DNA of 64,000 nucleotides, from NCBI GenBank assembly GCA_023512345.1, contig JAILZT010000027.1, positions 1 to 64,000 on the forward strand. The letters run 5' to 3'. Within the stretch, counting starts at the first letter, position 1; every line of letters begins with the position of its first letter. The DNA is from Paenibacillus sp. (GTDB taxonomy: Bacteria > Bacillota > Bacilli > Paenibacillales > Paenibacillaceae). The position numbers and the translations under genes are program-made. Below the pieces are notes generated by a model. That model was not told the origin of the DNA, did not search any database, and saw only the letters and a program-made list of their open reading frames with translations. Positions 6,710 through 14,648 of this stretch are shown here, piece by piece.

Positions 6710-7879
6710 TTATGATGTTACTTGCTGAGACATCCCTTCGATCAAGATCTGCGCAACCTCAGGCCGTGTAAATTCCGGAGGTGGACAAGTTCCATCACGA
6801 AGCAAAGCACGAACCTTGGTTCCAGATAAAGCCATGTGATGTTCTTTGGAGTGAGGGCAGGTTTTGTTAGAGGCCATACTCTCACATTTTTTGCAGAAGA
6901 AGCTGTGTTCGAAGAACAATGGAGTAATATCCAGTTCCTCTGCTGTAAAGTTAGCGAAGATCTCTTGTGCTTCATACGTTCCATAGTAATCCCCCACACC
7001 GGCGTGGTCACGACCTACAATGAAATGGGTACAACCGTAGTTTTTACGGACCATGGCATGGAAAATAGCTTCTCTAGGGCCAGCGTAACGCATAGCCGCC
7101 GGAAAAACACCAAGAAACGTACGATTCTCAGGGTAATAATTCTCAAGCAGGGCAAGATAGCTTTTCATCCGGACATTTGCAGGAACATCATCCGATTTGG
7201 TCTCGCCTACTAGAGGATTGAGGAATAGAGCATCTACAATCTCCATAGCACACTTCTGGATGTACTCATGAGCACGGTGAACAGGGTTACGCGTCTGAAA
7301 GCCAACAACCGTTCTCCAGCCCTTCTCCGCGAAGATATGACGTGTATCAGCAGGATCAAAATAAAACTCACCAAACTTCTCTGGCTGTGGACGGTTAAGA
7401 ACGGTTATTGGACCTCCAACATACGTATTAGGCCGTTCGAGTAGCTTATTGACACCAGGGTGCTCAGGATCAGTGGTTTTAAAGACATTTTGCGCCTCGA
7501 TGCTTTGATCCACCGTGTAGATGCTTTCCACGTTCAGCAATCCGTAAATAACTCCATCTTCCTCACCTACCAAAGATACTGTATCCCCAATAGACAGCCC
7601 AGATGCAATTTGATCAGTAACAGCTAAAGTAATCGGGATACTCCAAACCGTTCCATTTGCTAATCTCATGTTCTTGACCACTGAGTGATAGTCCTCTTCA
7701 TTTAAGAAACCTGTAAGCGGAGAAAAAGCACCCACACCAATAAGATCCAAATCAGATAAAGTCCATGTGTTAATCGCAATAGATTTATGGTCGGCAGATT
7801 CCCGCAGAAGCTGCTCACGTTCTTCTCCTTGTACCACACGTTGTATAAGAGTTCCTCCATGAGGAAGTATTGATGTCAT
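6710..7879 (-). CDS. sat: Sulfate adenylyltransferase (ATP sulfurylase, Sat)
   Basis: Sat makes adenosine 5'-phosphosulfate (APS) from sulfate and ATP in the cytoplasm. The 389-residue protein has the PUA-like N-terminal domain and the catalytic QTRNPVHRAHE segment (QTRN 195-198, HxxH at 201-204). It also has GRDHAG at 289-294 and a C-terminal CxxC...CPH cluster that may bind zinc. The start at 7879 has AAGGAGA 9 bases upstream. An upstream in-frame start has none. It follows cysH by 38 bases, as an operon. No APS kinase gene is beside it, which fits direct reduction of APS by CysH. Confidence 0.95.
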   Translation of the reverse strand: MTSILPHGGTLIQRVVQGEEREQLLRESADHKSIAINTWTLSDLDLIGVGAFSPLTGFLNEEDYHSVVKNMRLANGTVWSIPITLAVTDQIASGLSIGDTVSLVGEEDGVIYGLLNVESIYTVDQSIEAQNVFKTTDPEHPGVNKLLERPNTYVGGPITVLNRPQPEKFGEFYFDPADTRHIFAEKGWRTVVGFQTRNPVHRAHEYIQKCAMEIVDALFLNPLVGETKSDDVPANVRMKSYLALLENYYPENRTFLGVFPAAMRYAGPREAIFHAMVRKNYGCTHFIVGRDHAGVGDYYGTYEAQEIFANFTAEELDITPLFFEHSFFCKKCESMASNKTCPHSKEHHMALSGTKVRALLRDGTCPPPEFTRPEVAQILIEGMSQQVTS

Positions 7880-7917
7880 TTCTATTCTCTCCTTCTCTAT
7901 ATCGCGGCTAATCTGCC

Positions 7918-8610
7918 TTATTTGTGAAGTCCACACTCCGTCTTCTCTGATCCAGACCATCGTCCTGCACGTGGGTCTTCACCTGGCATAACTGCACGCG
8001 TGCACTGCTCACAGCCAATACTCGGAAAATTACGATCATGCAGCGGGTTATAAATCACATCATTCTCACGAATATATTCCCATACATCTTCAGTTGTCCA
8101 ATGGGCAATAGGATTAAATTTAACTAAACCAAATTTATAATCGTACTCCACCTTTTTGGAATTAGCACGAGTAGGAGCTTGATCGCGGCGTATTCCGGTA
8201 ATCCAAGCATCATATTGAGAAAGGATACGAGTCAAAGGCTCTACCTTACGAATAGCGCAGCATTGGTTCGGATCTACGTTCCATAGTGCCTCCCCATAAG
8301 CAAGCACCTGCTCTTCTGGGGTAATCTTTGGTGATACGCGCACGAACTCCAAACCATATTTCTCTGCCATCAGATCTCTGGTTTCGTAAGTTTCTTTAAA
8401 GTGAAAATCCGTGTCTAAATAAAAAACATCGGTAGACGGGCTTATTTTGTGGAGCATATCGACCAGTACCACATCTTCGGCGCCGAAGCTGCAGGCAAAT
8501 GTTATATTAGGGAAAGTATCCACAGCCCAGCGAATGATCTCTTCCGGGGAGGCATTCTCCAGCTCTTCAGCCTTTACTTTGATTAAAGCCTCTTTCTCCA
8601 ACAAATTCAT
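7918..8610 (-). CDS. cysH: Adenylyl-sulfate reductase (thioredoxin-dependent), CysH
   Basis: A 230-residue PP-loop reductase of assimilatory sulfate reduction. It carries the FACSFGAEDVVLVD nucleotide region (38-51), the cysteine pairs C117-C118 and C200-x2-C203 that bind a [4Fe-4S] cluster, and the catalytic C226 in ECGLHK at the extreme C-terminus. The Fe-S pairs mark the APS-reducing type; PAPS-only enzymes such as that of E. coli lack them. The start at 8610 has GGAGG 7 bases upstream. An ATG 6 codons earlier would place that site inside the gene. It is the first gene of cysH-sat and has its own sigma-A promoter. Confidence 0.95.
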   Translation of the reverse strand: MNLLEKEALIKVKAEELENASPEEIIRWAVDTFPNITFACSFGAEDVVLVDMLHKISPSTDVFYLDTDFHFKETYETRDLMAEKYGLEFVRVSPKITPEEQVLAYGEALWNVDPNQCCAIRKVEPLTRILSQYDAWITGIRRDQAPTRANSKKVEYDYKFGLVKFNPIAHWTTEDVWEYIRENDVIYNPLHDRNFPSIGCEQCTRAVMPGEDPRAGRWSGSEKTECGLHK

Positions 8611-8673
8611 TATTGTTCCTCCATCCATGATTGCATTTCTTTAATCCCAACTAATTTTATATGAATTAATTTC

Positions 8674-8701
8674 AGTATATAGTTTTCACAGGAGATGTCA
8701 A
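8674..8701 (-). promoter_or_regulatory. Sigma-A promoter of cysH-sat
   Basis: TTGACA (8696-8701), a 16-base spacer and TATACT (8674-8679) lie on the minus strand. An AT-rich leader of about 60 bases follows before cysH. A CymR- or CysL-type control site is possible there, but I could not identify one. Confidence 0.7.
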
Positions 8702-8756
8702 TGGTATATGTACGCTTTAAGCTGTCATTTCTCGGCATAATTCCTCCGTTTATATA

Positions 8757-8792
8757 TAAAAACAAAAGCCCCTGACCATAATGGCCAGAGGC
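8757..8792 (-). terminator. Terminator of rplM-rpsI
   Basis: On the minus strand GCCTCTGGCC (8783-8792) pairs with GGTCAGGGGC (8768-8777) around a 5-base loop, followed by TTTTGTTTTT. Confidence 0.88.
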
Positions 8793-8818
8793 TTGAATTC
8801 CTTGTAGTACAAGGGATA

Positions 8819-9211
8819 TTAACGTTTCGAGAACTGAGGAGCACGACGTGCTGCTTTCAGACCGTATTTCTTACGTTCCTTCATACGTGGGTCACGAGTC
8901 AGGAATCCTGCTTTTTTAAGTGCTGGACGGAAGTCCGGATCAGCTTTTAGCAGTGCACGGGAAATGCCGTGACGGATTGCTCCGGCTTGGCCTGAAATTC
9001 CGCCGCCATGAGCGATAACAAGAACATCATAATTTCCTAGTGTTTCAGTCAGTGTCAAAGGTTGTTTGACGATCATCTTCAGTGTTTCCACACCGAAGTA
9101 TTCGTCCATCTCACGTTTGTTAATGACAATGCGTCCTTCACCCGGTACGAGACGAACACGTGCTACCGAATGTTTACGACGACCTGTCCCATAGTATTGT
9201 ACTTGTGCCAT
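8819..9211 (-). CDS. rpsI: 30S ribosomal protein S9
   Basis: A 130-residue S9 beginning MAQVQYYGTGRRKHSVARV and ending in the conserved basic tail KAARRAPQFSKR, which reaches the P-site tRNA. The start at 9211 has GGAGGACAG upstream; the open frame continues upstream without a ribosome binding site. It follows rplM by 19 bases in the conserved L13-S9 operon. Confidence 0.97.
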   Translation of the reverse strand: MAQVQYYGTGRRKHSVARVRLVPGEGRIVINKREMDEYFGVETLKMIVKQPLTLTETLGNYDVLVIAHGGGISGQAGAIRHGISRALLKADPDFRPALKKAGFLTRDPRMKERKKYGLKAARRAPQFSKR

Positions 9212-9230
9212 GAAACTGTCCTCCCTTATC

Positions 9231-9668
9231 TTATCCGCGAAGTTCGTAAACTTCTGGTTTTTGTGCTGCGTGTGGATGCTCAGCGCCTGCATAGACTTTC
9301 AATCTCAGCTTCATGTGGTCGCCTTGACGAGTCTTAGGAATCATACCGTGAACGGCGAATTCAATCATCCGCTCAGGTTTAGTTTTAATCAGATCTTCAG
9401 CAACAGTGACTTTCAAGCCACCTGGGTGCATGGAGTGACGGTAGTATTTCTTGTTTTGCATTTTCTTGCCTGTCAGGTGAATCTTCTCAGCGTTGATAAC
9501 AATTACGAAATCTCCTGTATCAACATGTGGAGTGAATTGCGGTTTGTGTTTGCCACGGATCAAAGCAGCGGCTTCACTGGCCAAACGACCAAGAGTTTTG
9601 CCTTCGGCGTCGATGATGTGCCAATTGCGCGCAACTTCGTTCGGCTTCGCCATATAGGTGGTACGCAT
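9231..9668 (-). CDS. rplM: 50S ribosomal protein L13
   Basis: A 145-residue L13 with the family signatures GRLAS near the N-terminus, MHPGGLK in the centre and KLRLKVYAGAEHPHAAQ near the C-terminus. AAGGAGG precedes the ATG by 8 bases. It is the first gene of the L13-S9 operon, behind its own promoter and a roughly 150-base leader that is probably the autoregulatory L13 leader. Confidence 0.97.
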   Translation of the reverse strand: MRTTYMAKPNEVARNWHIIDAEGKTLGRLASEAAALIRGKHKPQFTPHVDTGDFVIVINAEKIHLTGKKMQNKKYYRHSMHPGGLKVTVAEDLIKTKPERMIEFAVHGMIPKTRQGDHMKLRLKVYAGAEHPHAAQKPEVYELRG

Positions 9669-9817
9669 GAATGTTTCCTCCTTGTTCTCGTACGAAAATC
9701 AGCTATTTCGTATATCTTGTTTCTCATTGAATTACGATTATGTGAGTTAAGTAAAGCATTTGTTTGGTGTAATCTCGATCGGGGCTGTGGGATAGCCATC
9801 AAGAAAACACAACTTTT
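9669..9817 (-). ncRNA. Probable L13 ribosomal-protein leader RNA
   Basis: A leader of about 150 bases lies between a good sigma-A promoter and rplM. It contains a short GGCT/AGCC stem (about 9783-9796) and further AT-rich pairing. Firmicutes carry an L13 leader of this size at this place. I cannot verify the covariance structure by eye, so this rests on position and size. Confidence 0.5.
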
Positions 9818-9846
9818 ATATTACAGTATAAACATACCAAGTGCAA
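9818..9846 (-). promoter_or_regulatory. Sigma-A promoter of rplM-rpsI
   Basis: TTGCAC (9841-9846), a 17-base spacer and TAATAT (9818-9823) on the minus strand, about 150 bases ahead of rplM. Confidence 0.65.
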
Positions 9847-9879
9847 GCATATTTTCATATAATTCTGTGCTTTTTTAAA

Positions 9880-9907
9880 ATAAAAAAACAAGAGTGACAA
9901 ACTCACT
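9880..9907 (-). terminator. Weak terminator at the end of truA
   Basis: On the minus strand AGTGA (9903-9907) pairs with TCACT (9893-9897) around a 5-base loop, followed by a long T-rich run. The stem is short and includes the truA stop codon. Confidence 0.5.
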
Positions 9908-10682
9908 TTTCAGTCTCACCATACTCGACATTCCAGAGTGCCAGACCTTTTGCAATAGCTGTCGGACCAGCTGCGGCCCGATCGCATGCTGCTAAAATAT
10001 GAGCAACATCATCAGCCTGACATTTGCCTTCTCCAACGTTGATCAGAGTTCCCATAATTATGCGAACCATGTGTTGAAGAAACCCACTACCTGTAATATA
10101 AGTATGAATAACCCCTTGATCCGAGGATCCCGGTCGGCACATACTGCGGTCTACTTCCATATGAGCCTCAAAGATTGTTCTGACGTGCGAAGTCTTTGTG
10201 GACCTACGGGAAGCAAACGACGTAAAGTCATGTGTACCTATAACATGAGCCAATCCTTGCTCCATAGCTGGTATATTTAATGCTACTGGATGATGATACT
10301 GCCAGCGCCGCTGAAAAGGATCAGGGAACCGATTACCGTTAATCAGATAGCGGTAGGTCTTTCGCTTCGCTCCCCTGCGGGAGTGAAATGAAAGCGGAAC
10401 CTCACAAGCTTCTGTAACCACGATATCTTGCGGCAGCCTGGTATTCAGCGCTAGACACCAACGTTCTATAGGTATACGTGATGAAGTCAAGAAATTAAAC
10501 GGCTGTCCGTAAGCATGTACACCTGCGTCTGTCCGGCCTGAAGCTGTAATCTTAAGGCCTTCACCTGTCAGATGATGTATTGCCTTCTCCAACTGATCCT
10601 GAATCGTATTACCCTTAGGTTGAGTCTGAAAGCCATCATAATGGGTTCCGTCATAATTGACCTTCATGAATAGATTGCGCAT
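9903..10682 (-). CDS. truA: tRNA pseudouridine(38-40) synthase TruA
   Basis: A 259-residue TruA that converts uridines 38-40 of the tRNA anticodon arm to pseudouridine. The catalytic aspartate sits in the motif SGRTDAGVHA (about 48-57). The C-terminal TGSGFLQHMVRIIMGTL block is also diagnostic. A short insert, MCRPGSSDQG, replaces the usual loop before that block. AAGGAG lies ahead of the ATG. It follows the alpha operon as in Bacillus, but a terminator stands between rplQ and truA. Confidence 0.95.
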   Translation of the reverse strand: MRNLFMKVNYDGTHYDGFQTQPKGNTIQDQLEKAIHHLTGEGLKITASGRTDAGVHAYGQPFNFLTSSRIPIERWCLALNTRLPQDIVVTEACEVPLSFHSRRGAKRKTYRYLINGNRFPDPFQRRWQYHHPVALNIPAMEQGLAHVIGTHDFTSFASRRSTKTSHVRTIFEAHMEVDRSMCRPGSSDQGVIHTYITGSGFLQHMVRIIMGTLINVGEGKCQADDVAHILAACDRAAAGPTAIAKGLALWNVEYGETEK

Positions 10683-10702
10683 AGCGTTCTCCTTCTCTTT
10701 TC

Positions 10703-10730
10703 AAAAAAAAGAAGCCCCGGCGGGAGCTCC
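10703..10730 (-). terminator. Terminator of the alpha operon (after rplQ)
   Basis: On the minus strand GGAGCTCC (10723-10730) pairs with GGGGCTTC around CGCC, with two G-U pairs, followed by eight T residues. It sits between rplQ and the ribosome binding site of truA, so truA either depends on read-through or has its own promoter. Confidence 0.8.
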
Positions 10731-10870
10731 TTCCATTGATCCAAGGTGATCTCCGCGTTTTACTGCACAACAGGCTAACGCCCAAGCAGTACAGTAATTC
10801 TGATCTTCCCCCACTCCATTCTCCTAAGAAAATGGATGTTAGGGGTACAATCGGAAATCATAACTTGTTA

Positions 10871-11236
10871 CTACGCACGGTCTACTAGTTCAAGATAAAC
10901 CATAGGCGCAGCGTCACCACGACGAGGTCCGAGTTTCAGGATACGAGTGTATCCACCTGGACGCTCTGTGTAGCGAGGAGCAATTTCAGCGAACAATTTT
11001 TGAATTGCATCTTGTTGACCGTCAACAGTTTCGCGACGAACAAATGCTGCAACTTGACGACGAGCATGAAGATCGCCCTTTTTCGCCTTAGTGATTAGTT
11101 TCTCAGCGATGGAACGTACTTCCTTCGCTTTGGCTTCCGTGGTCTGGATGCGCTCGTATAAGAACAGGTCCGTTACCAAGTCGCGAAATAACGCTTTACG
11201 CGCACTGGAATCACGGCCCAACTTTTGGTATGCCAT
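10871..11236 (-). CDS. rplQ: 50S ribosomal protein L17
   Basis: A 121-residue L17 starting MAYQKLGRDSSARKALFRDL, with the conserved TRILKLGPRRGDAAPM segment near the C-terminus. It is the last gene of the alpha operon, 32 bases after rpoA, and is followed about 140 bases downstream by a terminator. Confidence 0.97.
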   Translation of the reverse strand: MAYQKLGRDSSARKALFRDLVTDLFLYERIQTTEAKAKEVRSIAEKLITKAKKGDLHARRQVAAFVRRETVDGQQDAIQKLFAEIAPRYTERPGGYTRILKLGPRRGDAAPMVYLELVDRA

Positions 11237-11268
11237 GTTATTCCCTCCTTTACTCTAGCAATCTTGTG

Positions 11269-12213
11269 CTATTCTTCTGTCCGAAGTCCTAAACCGAGTT
11301 CCTCAAGCTTTTCTTGTACTTCTTCCAAAGATTTGCGGCCCAAGTTACGGACTTTCATCATATCTTCTTCAGTTTTAGTAGTCAGCTCTTGCACGGTATT
11401 AATACCAGCGCGTTTGAGGCAGTTATACGAACGAACAGAAAGATCAAGCTCTTCGATTGTCATCTCAAGCACTTTTTCTTTTTTGTCTTCTTCTTTTTCA
11501 ACCATAATTTCGGCGTCTTTCGCTTCATCCGTAAGTCCTACGAATAATACGAGGTGCTCGTTCAAAATTTTGGCTCCGAGGCTTACAGCCTCTTCCGGTC
11601 TGATACTGCCATCTGTCCATACTTCCAACGTTAATTTGTCATAGTTAGTTACTTGACCAACACGAGTGTTGTCTATGCCATAGTTAACGCGTGAAATAGG
11701 AGTGTAGATAGAGTCAACTGGAATAACACCAATTGGCTGATCATCGCGTTTGTTACGATCCGCTTGGACGTAACCGCGACCACGGCCTGCAAAAATGCGC
11801 ATGTGAAGTCTCGCGCCAGGTCCCAGCGTTGCAATGTGAAGATCCGGGTTCAGGATCTCGACGTCGCTGTCCGCACGGATATCACCTGCGGTAACGACGC
11901 CTTCCCCTTCAGCATCAATCTCAAACACTTTTTCTTCGTCTGAATGAATCTTCAAAGACAAAGCTTTCAGGTTCAAGATGATCTCTGTCACATCTTCCAT
12001 TACGCCAGGAACGGTCGAGAACTCATGCAGAACGCCGTCAATTTGGACCGAAGTCACTGCGGCTCCTGGAAGGGAGGACAGCAGTATCCGGCGAAGCGAG
12101 TTCCCCAGAGTCGTGCCATATCCACGTTCCAACGGTTCAACTACGAATTTCCCATAGGTTCCTTCATCATTCGCTTCTACGGTCTCAATCTTCGGCTTTT
12201 CGATTTCTATCAC
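11269..12213 (-). CDS. rpoA: RNA polymerase alpha subunit
   Basis: A 314-residue alpha subunit. The N-terminal domain (1-230) holds the assembly motif GNSLRRILLSSLPG. An acidic/basic linker (about 230-248) precedes the C-terminal domain, which contains the DNA- and activator-binding region LTTKTEEDMMKVRNLGRKSL. It starts with GTG at 12213, preceded by AGGAGGGG at 7 bases. It lies between rpsK and rplQ in the alpha operon. Confidence 0.97.
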   Translation of the reverse strand: MIEIEKPKIETVEANDEGTYGKFVVEPLERGYGTTLGNSLRRILLSSLPGAAVTSVQIDGVLHEFSTVPGVMEDVTEIILNLKALSLKIHSDEEKVFEIDAEGEGVVTAGDIRADSDVEILNPDLHIATLGPGARLHMRIFAGRGRGYVQADRNKRDDQPIGVIPVDSIYTPISRVNYGIDNTRVGQVTNYDKLTLEVWTDGSIRPEEAVSLGAKILNEHLVLFVGLTDEAKDAEIMVEKEEDKKEKVLEMTIEELDLSVRSYNCLKRAGINTVQELTTKTEEDMMKVRNLGRKSLEEVQEKLEELGLGLRTEE

Positions 12214-12345
12214 GAGTGTACCCCTCCTTCAACGTCGCTCCTATATGAAACTGTCACCCCATCAGGTGGATCATGTAGTATGCCTAAACACCCATTATTA
12301 GCAGTTAGTGCCGGATTTATACCACACATCACATTGCTGACTTAA

Positions 12346-12741
12346 CTATACGCGGCGACGCTTCGGTGGACGGCATCCATTGTGAGGAACCGGAGTAACG
12401 TCTTTGATAAGGTTAACTTCAAGGCCTGCGGCTTGAAGTGAACGGATGGCTGCTTCGCGGCCCGCGCCCGGTCCTTTAACCATAACTTCAACGGATTTCA
12501 TGCCGTGTTCCATAGCTGCTTTAGCTGCCGATTCTGCTGCCATTTGCGCTGCAAATGGAGTGGATTTACGGGAACCCTTAAATCCTTGACCGCCGGAGCT
12601 AGCCCAGGAAATTGCATTTCCGTGAGGATCCGTGATGGTAACGATGGTGTTGTTGAACGTAGAACGAATATGTGCCACGCCAGATTCGATATTTTTACGG
12701 TCGCGACGTTTTGTACGTACGACTTTTTTCGGTTTAGCCAT
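12346..12741 (-). CDS. rpsK: 30S ribosomal protein S11
   Basis: A 131-residue S11 with the signature GRE AAIRSL region and the conserved C-terminal NGCRPPKRRRV. It forms part of the 30S platform near the mRNA exit. It lies 19 bases after rpsM and 132 bases before rpoA. Confidence 0.97.
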   Translation of the reverse strand: MAKPKKVVRTKRRDRKNIESGVAHIRSTFNNTIVTITDPHGNAISWASSGGQGFKGSRKSTPFAAQMAAESAAKAAMEHGMKSVEVMVKGPGAGREAAIRSLQAAGLEVNLIKDVTPVPHNGCRPPKRRRV

Positions 12742-12760
12742 TGTCTCTTATCCCCCCCTA

Positions 12761-13129
12761 TTATTTTTTCTTGTTAGCTACCGTGCGACGCGGGCCCTTA
12801 CGGGTACGGGCATTCGTTTTGGTACGTTGACCGCGAACAGGCAATCCACGACGGTGACGAACACCGCGGTAACAGCCGATCTCGATAAGACGTTTAATAT
12901 TCAAGGAAATTTCACGACGCAAGTCGCCTTCTACCTTGGCTGTTTTGTCGATCGTTTCACGCAGTTTGCTGACTTCATCTTCCGTCAAATCACGGACACG
13001 TGTATTAGCGCTAATGCCTGTTTCGTTAAGAATTTTCTGGGAAGTCGTTTTACCGATTCCGAAAATATAAGTCAAGGCGATCTCAACGCGTTTATCACGT
13101 GGTAAGTCCACTCCAGCTATACGAGCCAT
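12761..13129 (-). CDS. rpsM: 30S ribosomal protein S13
   Basis: A 122-residue S13 with MARIAGVDLPRDKRVEIALT at the N-terminus, the HRRGLPVRGQRTKTNAR block and a basic tail that contacts P-site tRNA. It is downstream of rpmJ in the alpha operon. Confidence 0.97.
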   Translation of the reverse strand: MARIAGVDLPRDKRVEIALTYIFGIGKTTSQKILNETGISANTRVRDLTEDEVSKLRETIDKTAKVEGDLRREISLNIKRLIEIGCYRGVRHRRGLPVRGQRTKTNARTRKGPRRTVANKKK

Positions 13130-13148
13130 TTTACGCTACACCCCCTTC

Positions 13149-13262
13149 TTATCCTTGTTTTTGTTTGTGTTTCGGATTTTCGCAAATCACCATAACAGTC
13201 CCTTTGCGGCGGATTACTTTACATTTCTCGCAAATGGGCTTTACAGAAGGTCTTACCTTCAT
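13149..13262 (-). CDS. rpmJ: 50S ribosomal protein L36 (zinc type)
   Basis: A 37-residue L36 beginning MKVRPSVKPICEKCK. The zinc ligands C11, C14, C27 and H32 are all present, so this is the zinc-binding form. TAGGAGG lies 8 bases before the ATG. It sits in the usual place between infA and rpsM. Confidence 0.97.
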   Translation of the reverse strand: MKVRPSVKPICEKCKVIRRKGTVMVICENPKHKQKQG

Positions 13263-13279
13263 GTTAATTACCTCCTATA

Positions 13280-13338
13280 AGTTTTACGTAAGTAAAACTG
13301 GGTTCGAAAGCCTATGCTTAGTTTTGCGAAGCAAAACT
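13280..13338. repeat. Two near-identical hairpins between infA and rpmJ
   Basis: AGTTTTAC-gtaa-GTAAAACT (13280-13299) and AGTTTTGC-gaa-GCAAAACT (13320-13338) are perfect 8-bp inverted repeats. They flank a central quasi-palindrome around TTCGAA. There is no U-run, so these are not ordinary terminators. The arms can also pair across the element because they share the core AGTTTT/AAAACT. Confidence 0.7.
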
Positions 13339-13354
13339 CACATCGTGTTTCCAT

Positions 13355-13570
13355 CTATTTACGGTAAGTTATACGTCCTTTTGACAAATCATAAGGCGAT
13401 AACTGTACGACAACTTTGTCTCCAGTCAAAATACGGATAAAGTGCATCCGAAGTTTACCGGATACATGGGCAAGAATTTGGTGACCGTTTTCCAGTTCAA
13501 CTTTAAAAGTTGCATTAGGCAACGGTTCAAGAACGGTTCCTTCTACCTCAATAACATCCTCTTTAGCCAC
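13355..13570 (-). CDS. infA: Translation initiation factor IF-1
   Basis: A 71-residue OB-fold protein with MAKEDVIEVEGTVLEPLPNA and the C-terminal LSPYDLSKGRITYRK. It binds the 30S A site during initiation. It starts with GTG at 13570, with AAAGGAG upstream, directly after the KOW-domain gene (2 bases between stop and start). Confidence 0.97.
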   Translation of the reverse strand: MAKEDVIEVEGTVLEPLPNATFKVELENGHQILAHVSGKLRMHFIRILTGDKVVVQLSPYDLSKGRITYRK

Positions 13571-13572
13571 AG

Positions 13573-13881
13573 TTAGTCTCCTTTCTCATTAGCGCTTTTA
13601 TCGGTGGATTTCACAAATTTCATAACTGCAAATCGCAGCTTTCCATTTGTAACCCGACCGCTTTCTTTCAAACTATTTACAATCTCACTGCTGACGATAG
13701 GTAGTAGCTTCAGATGAAGTATACTCTTCTTCTTCGGCATATCAAACTTTCGTTTGTCCCCGTCCGCAATATACACAAACCTGCTGTCAATTACATTGAT
13801 AACAACGGCGACCTCTCCAGCATCCTTGCCTTTAAGGATTTCCACCAATTGACCAACCTGCGGGCTGCTCTGAGCATTCAA
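13573..13881 (-). CDS. KOW-domain RNA-binding protein (L14e-like, YbzG type)
   Basis: A 102-residue protein with an N-terminal KOW/SH3-like fold: VGQLVEILKGKDAGEVAVVIN, then a conserved DGDKRKFDMPKKK. Bacillus has a gene of this type (ybzG) between map and infA. Its exact role is unknown; a ribosome- or RNA-associated function is inferred from the fold and location. It starts with TTG at 13881, preceded by AGGTGAT. It is packed between map and infA. Confidence 0.8.
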   Translation of the reverse strand: MNAQSSPQVGQLVEILKGKDAGEVAVVINVIDSRFVYIADGDKRKFDMPKKKSILHLKLLPIVSSEIVNSLKESGRVTNGKLRFAVMKFVKSTDKSANEKGD

Positions 13882-13891
13882 CTAAGATCAC

Positions 13892-14644
13892 CTACGCATT
13901 CAGTTTCGTGAAAATTTCCATACCGTCCGGAGTAACCGCAACTGTATGCTCAAAGTGAGCGCACAGTGAGCCATCAACCGTAACGACTGTCCAGTTATCT
14001 TCCAGCGTTTTGACATAACGCTTACCTACGTTAACCATTGGTTCAATCGCGAGTACCATACCCGGTTTCAACCGTGGTCCGCGGTCCGATATGCCATAGT
14101 TCGGAATTTGCGGTTCTTCATGCAGTTCTGCCCCAATGCCATGACCGACATACTCGCGAACGACTGAGAAACCAGCCTCTTCGATGTACATTTGAATAGC
14201 ATGGGAGATTGTAAATAAGCGCACATCCGGTTTTACTAACGCCAGTCCCGCGTATAGAGAGCCTTCCGTAACGTCCAGCAATTGCTGAGCCTGTTCCGAA
14301 ATACTGCCTACTCCGTAGGTCCAAGCGGAATCACCGTGATAACCACGGTATTGCGCACCGATATCTAGCGAGATAATGTCGCCTTCGATCAATTTGCGTT
14401 TACCCGGAAATCCATGCACCAATTGTTCGTTGACTGAAGCGCAAATGCTGGCAGGAAAACCGTTATAGCCTTTGAAAGATGGCACTGCACCTTGACTGCG
14501 AATGTATTGATCGGCGATGTTGTCAAGCTCAGCAGTCGTAATTCCAGGTTCTATGGCCTGTGCAATAAGACGGTGACTCTCGGCAACAATACGACCAGCT
14601 TCCCTCATAAAGGCAAGTTCCTGTTCGGATTTACATATGATCAT
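13892..14644 (-). CDS. map: Methionine aminopeptidase, type I
   Basis: A 250-residue M24 metallopeptidase that removes N-terminal Met from nascent proteins. Metal ligands appear as ISLDIGAQYRGYHGD, GHGIGAELHEEP and AIEPM. The start at 14644 has GGGG 8 bases upstream. A longer open frame upstream has no ribosome binding site and overlaps adk. It follows adk closely, as in the spc operon of Bacillus. Confidence 0.96.
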   Translation of the reverse strand: MIICKSEQELAFMREAGRIVAESHRLIAQAIEPGITTAELDNIADQYIRSQGAVPSFKGYNGFPASICASVNEQLVHGFPGKRKLIEGDIISLDIGAQYRGYHGDSAWTYGVGSISEQAQQLLDVTEGSLYAGLALVKPDVRLFTISHAIQMYIEEAGFSVVREYVGHGIGAELHEEPQIPNYGISDRGPRLKPGMVLAIEPMVNVGKRYVKTLEDNWTVVTVDGSLCAHFEHTVAVTPDGMEIFTKLNA

Positions 14645-14648
14645 TACA

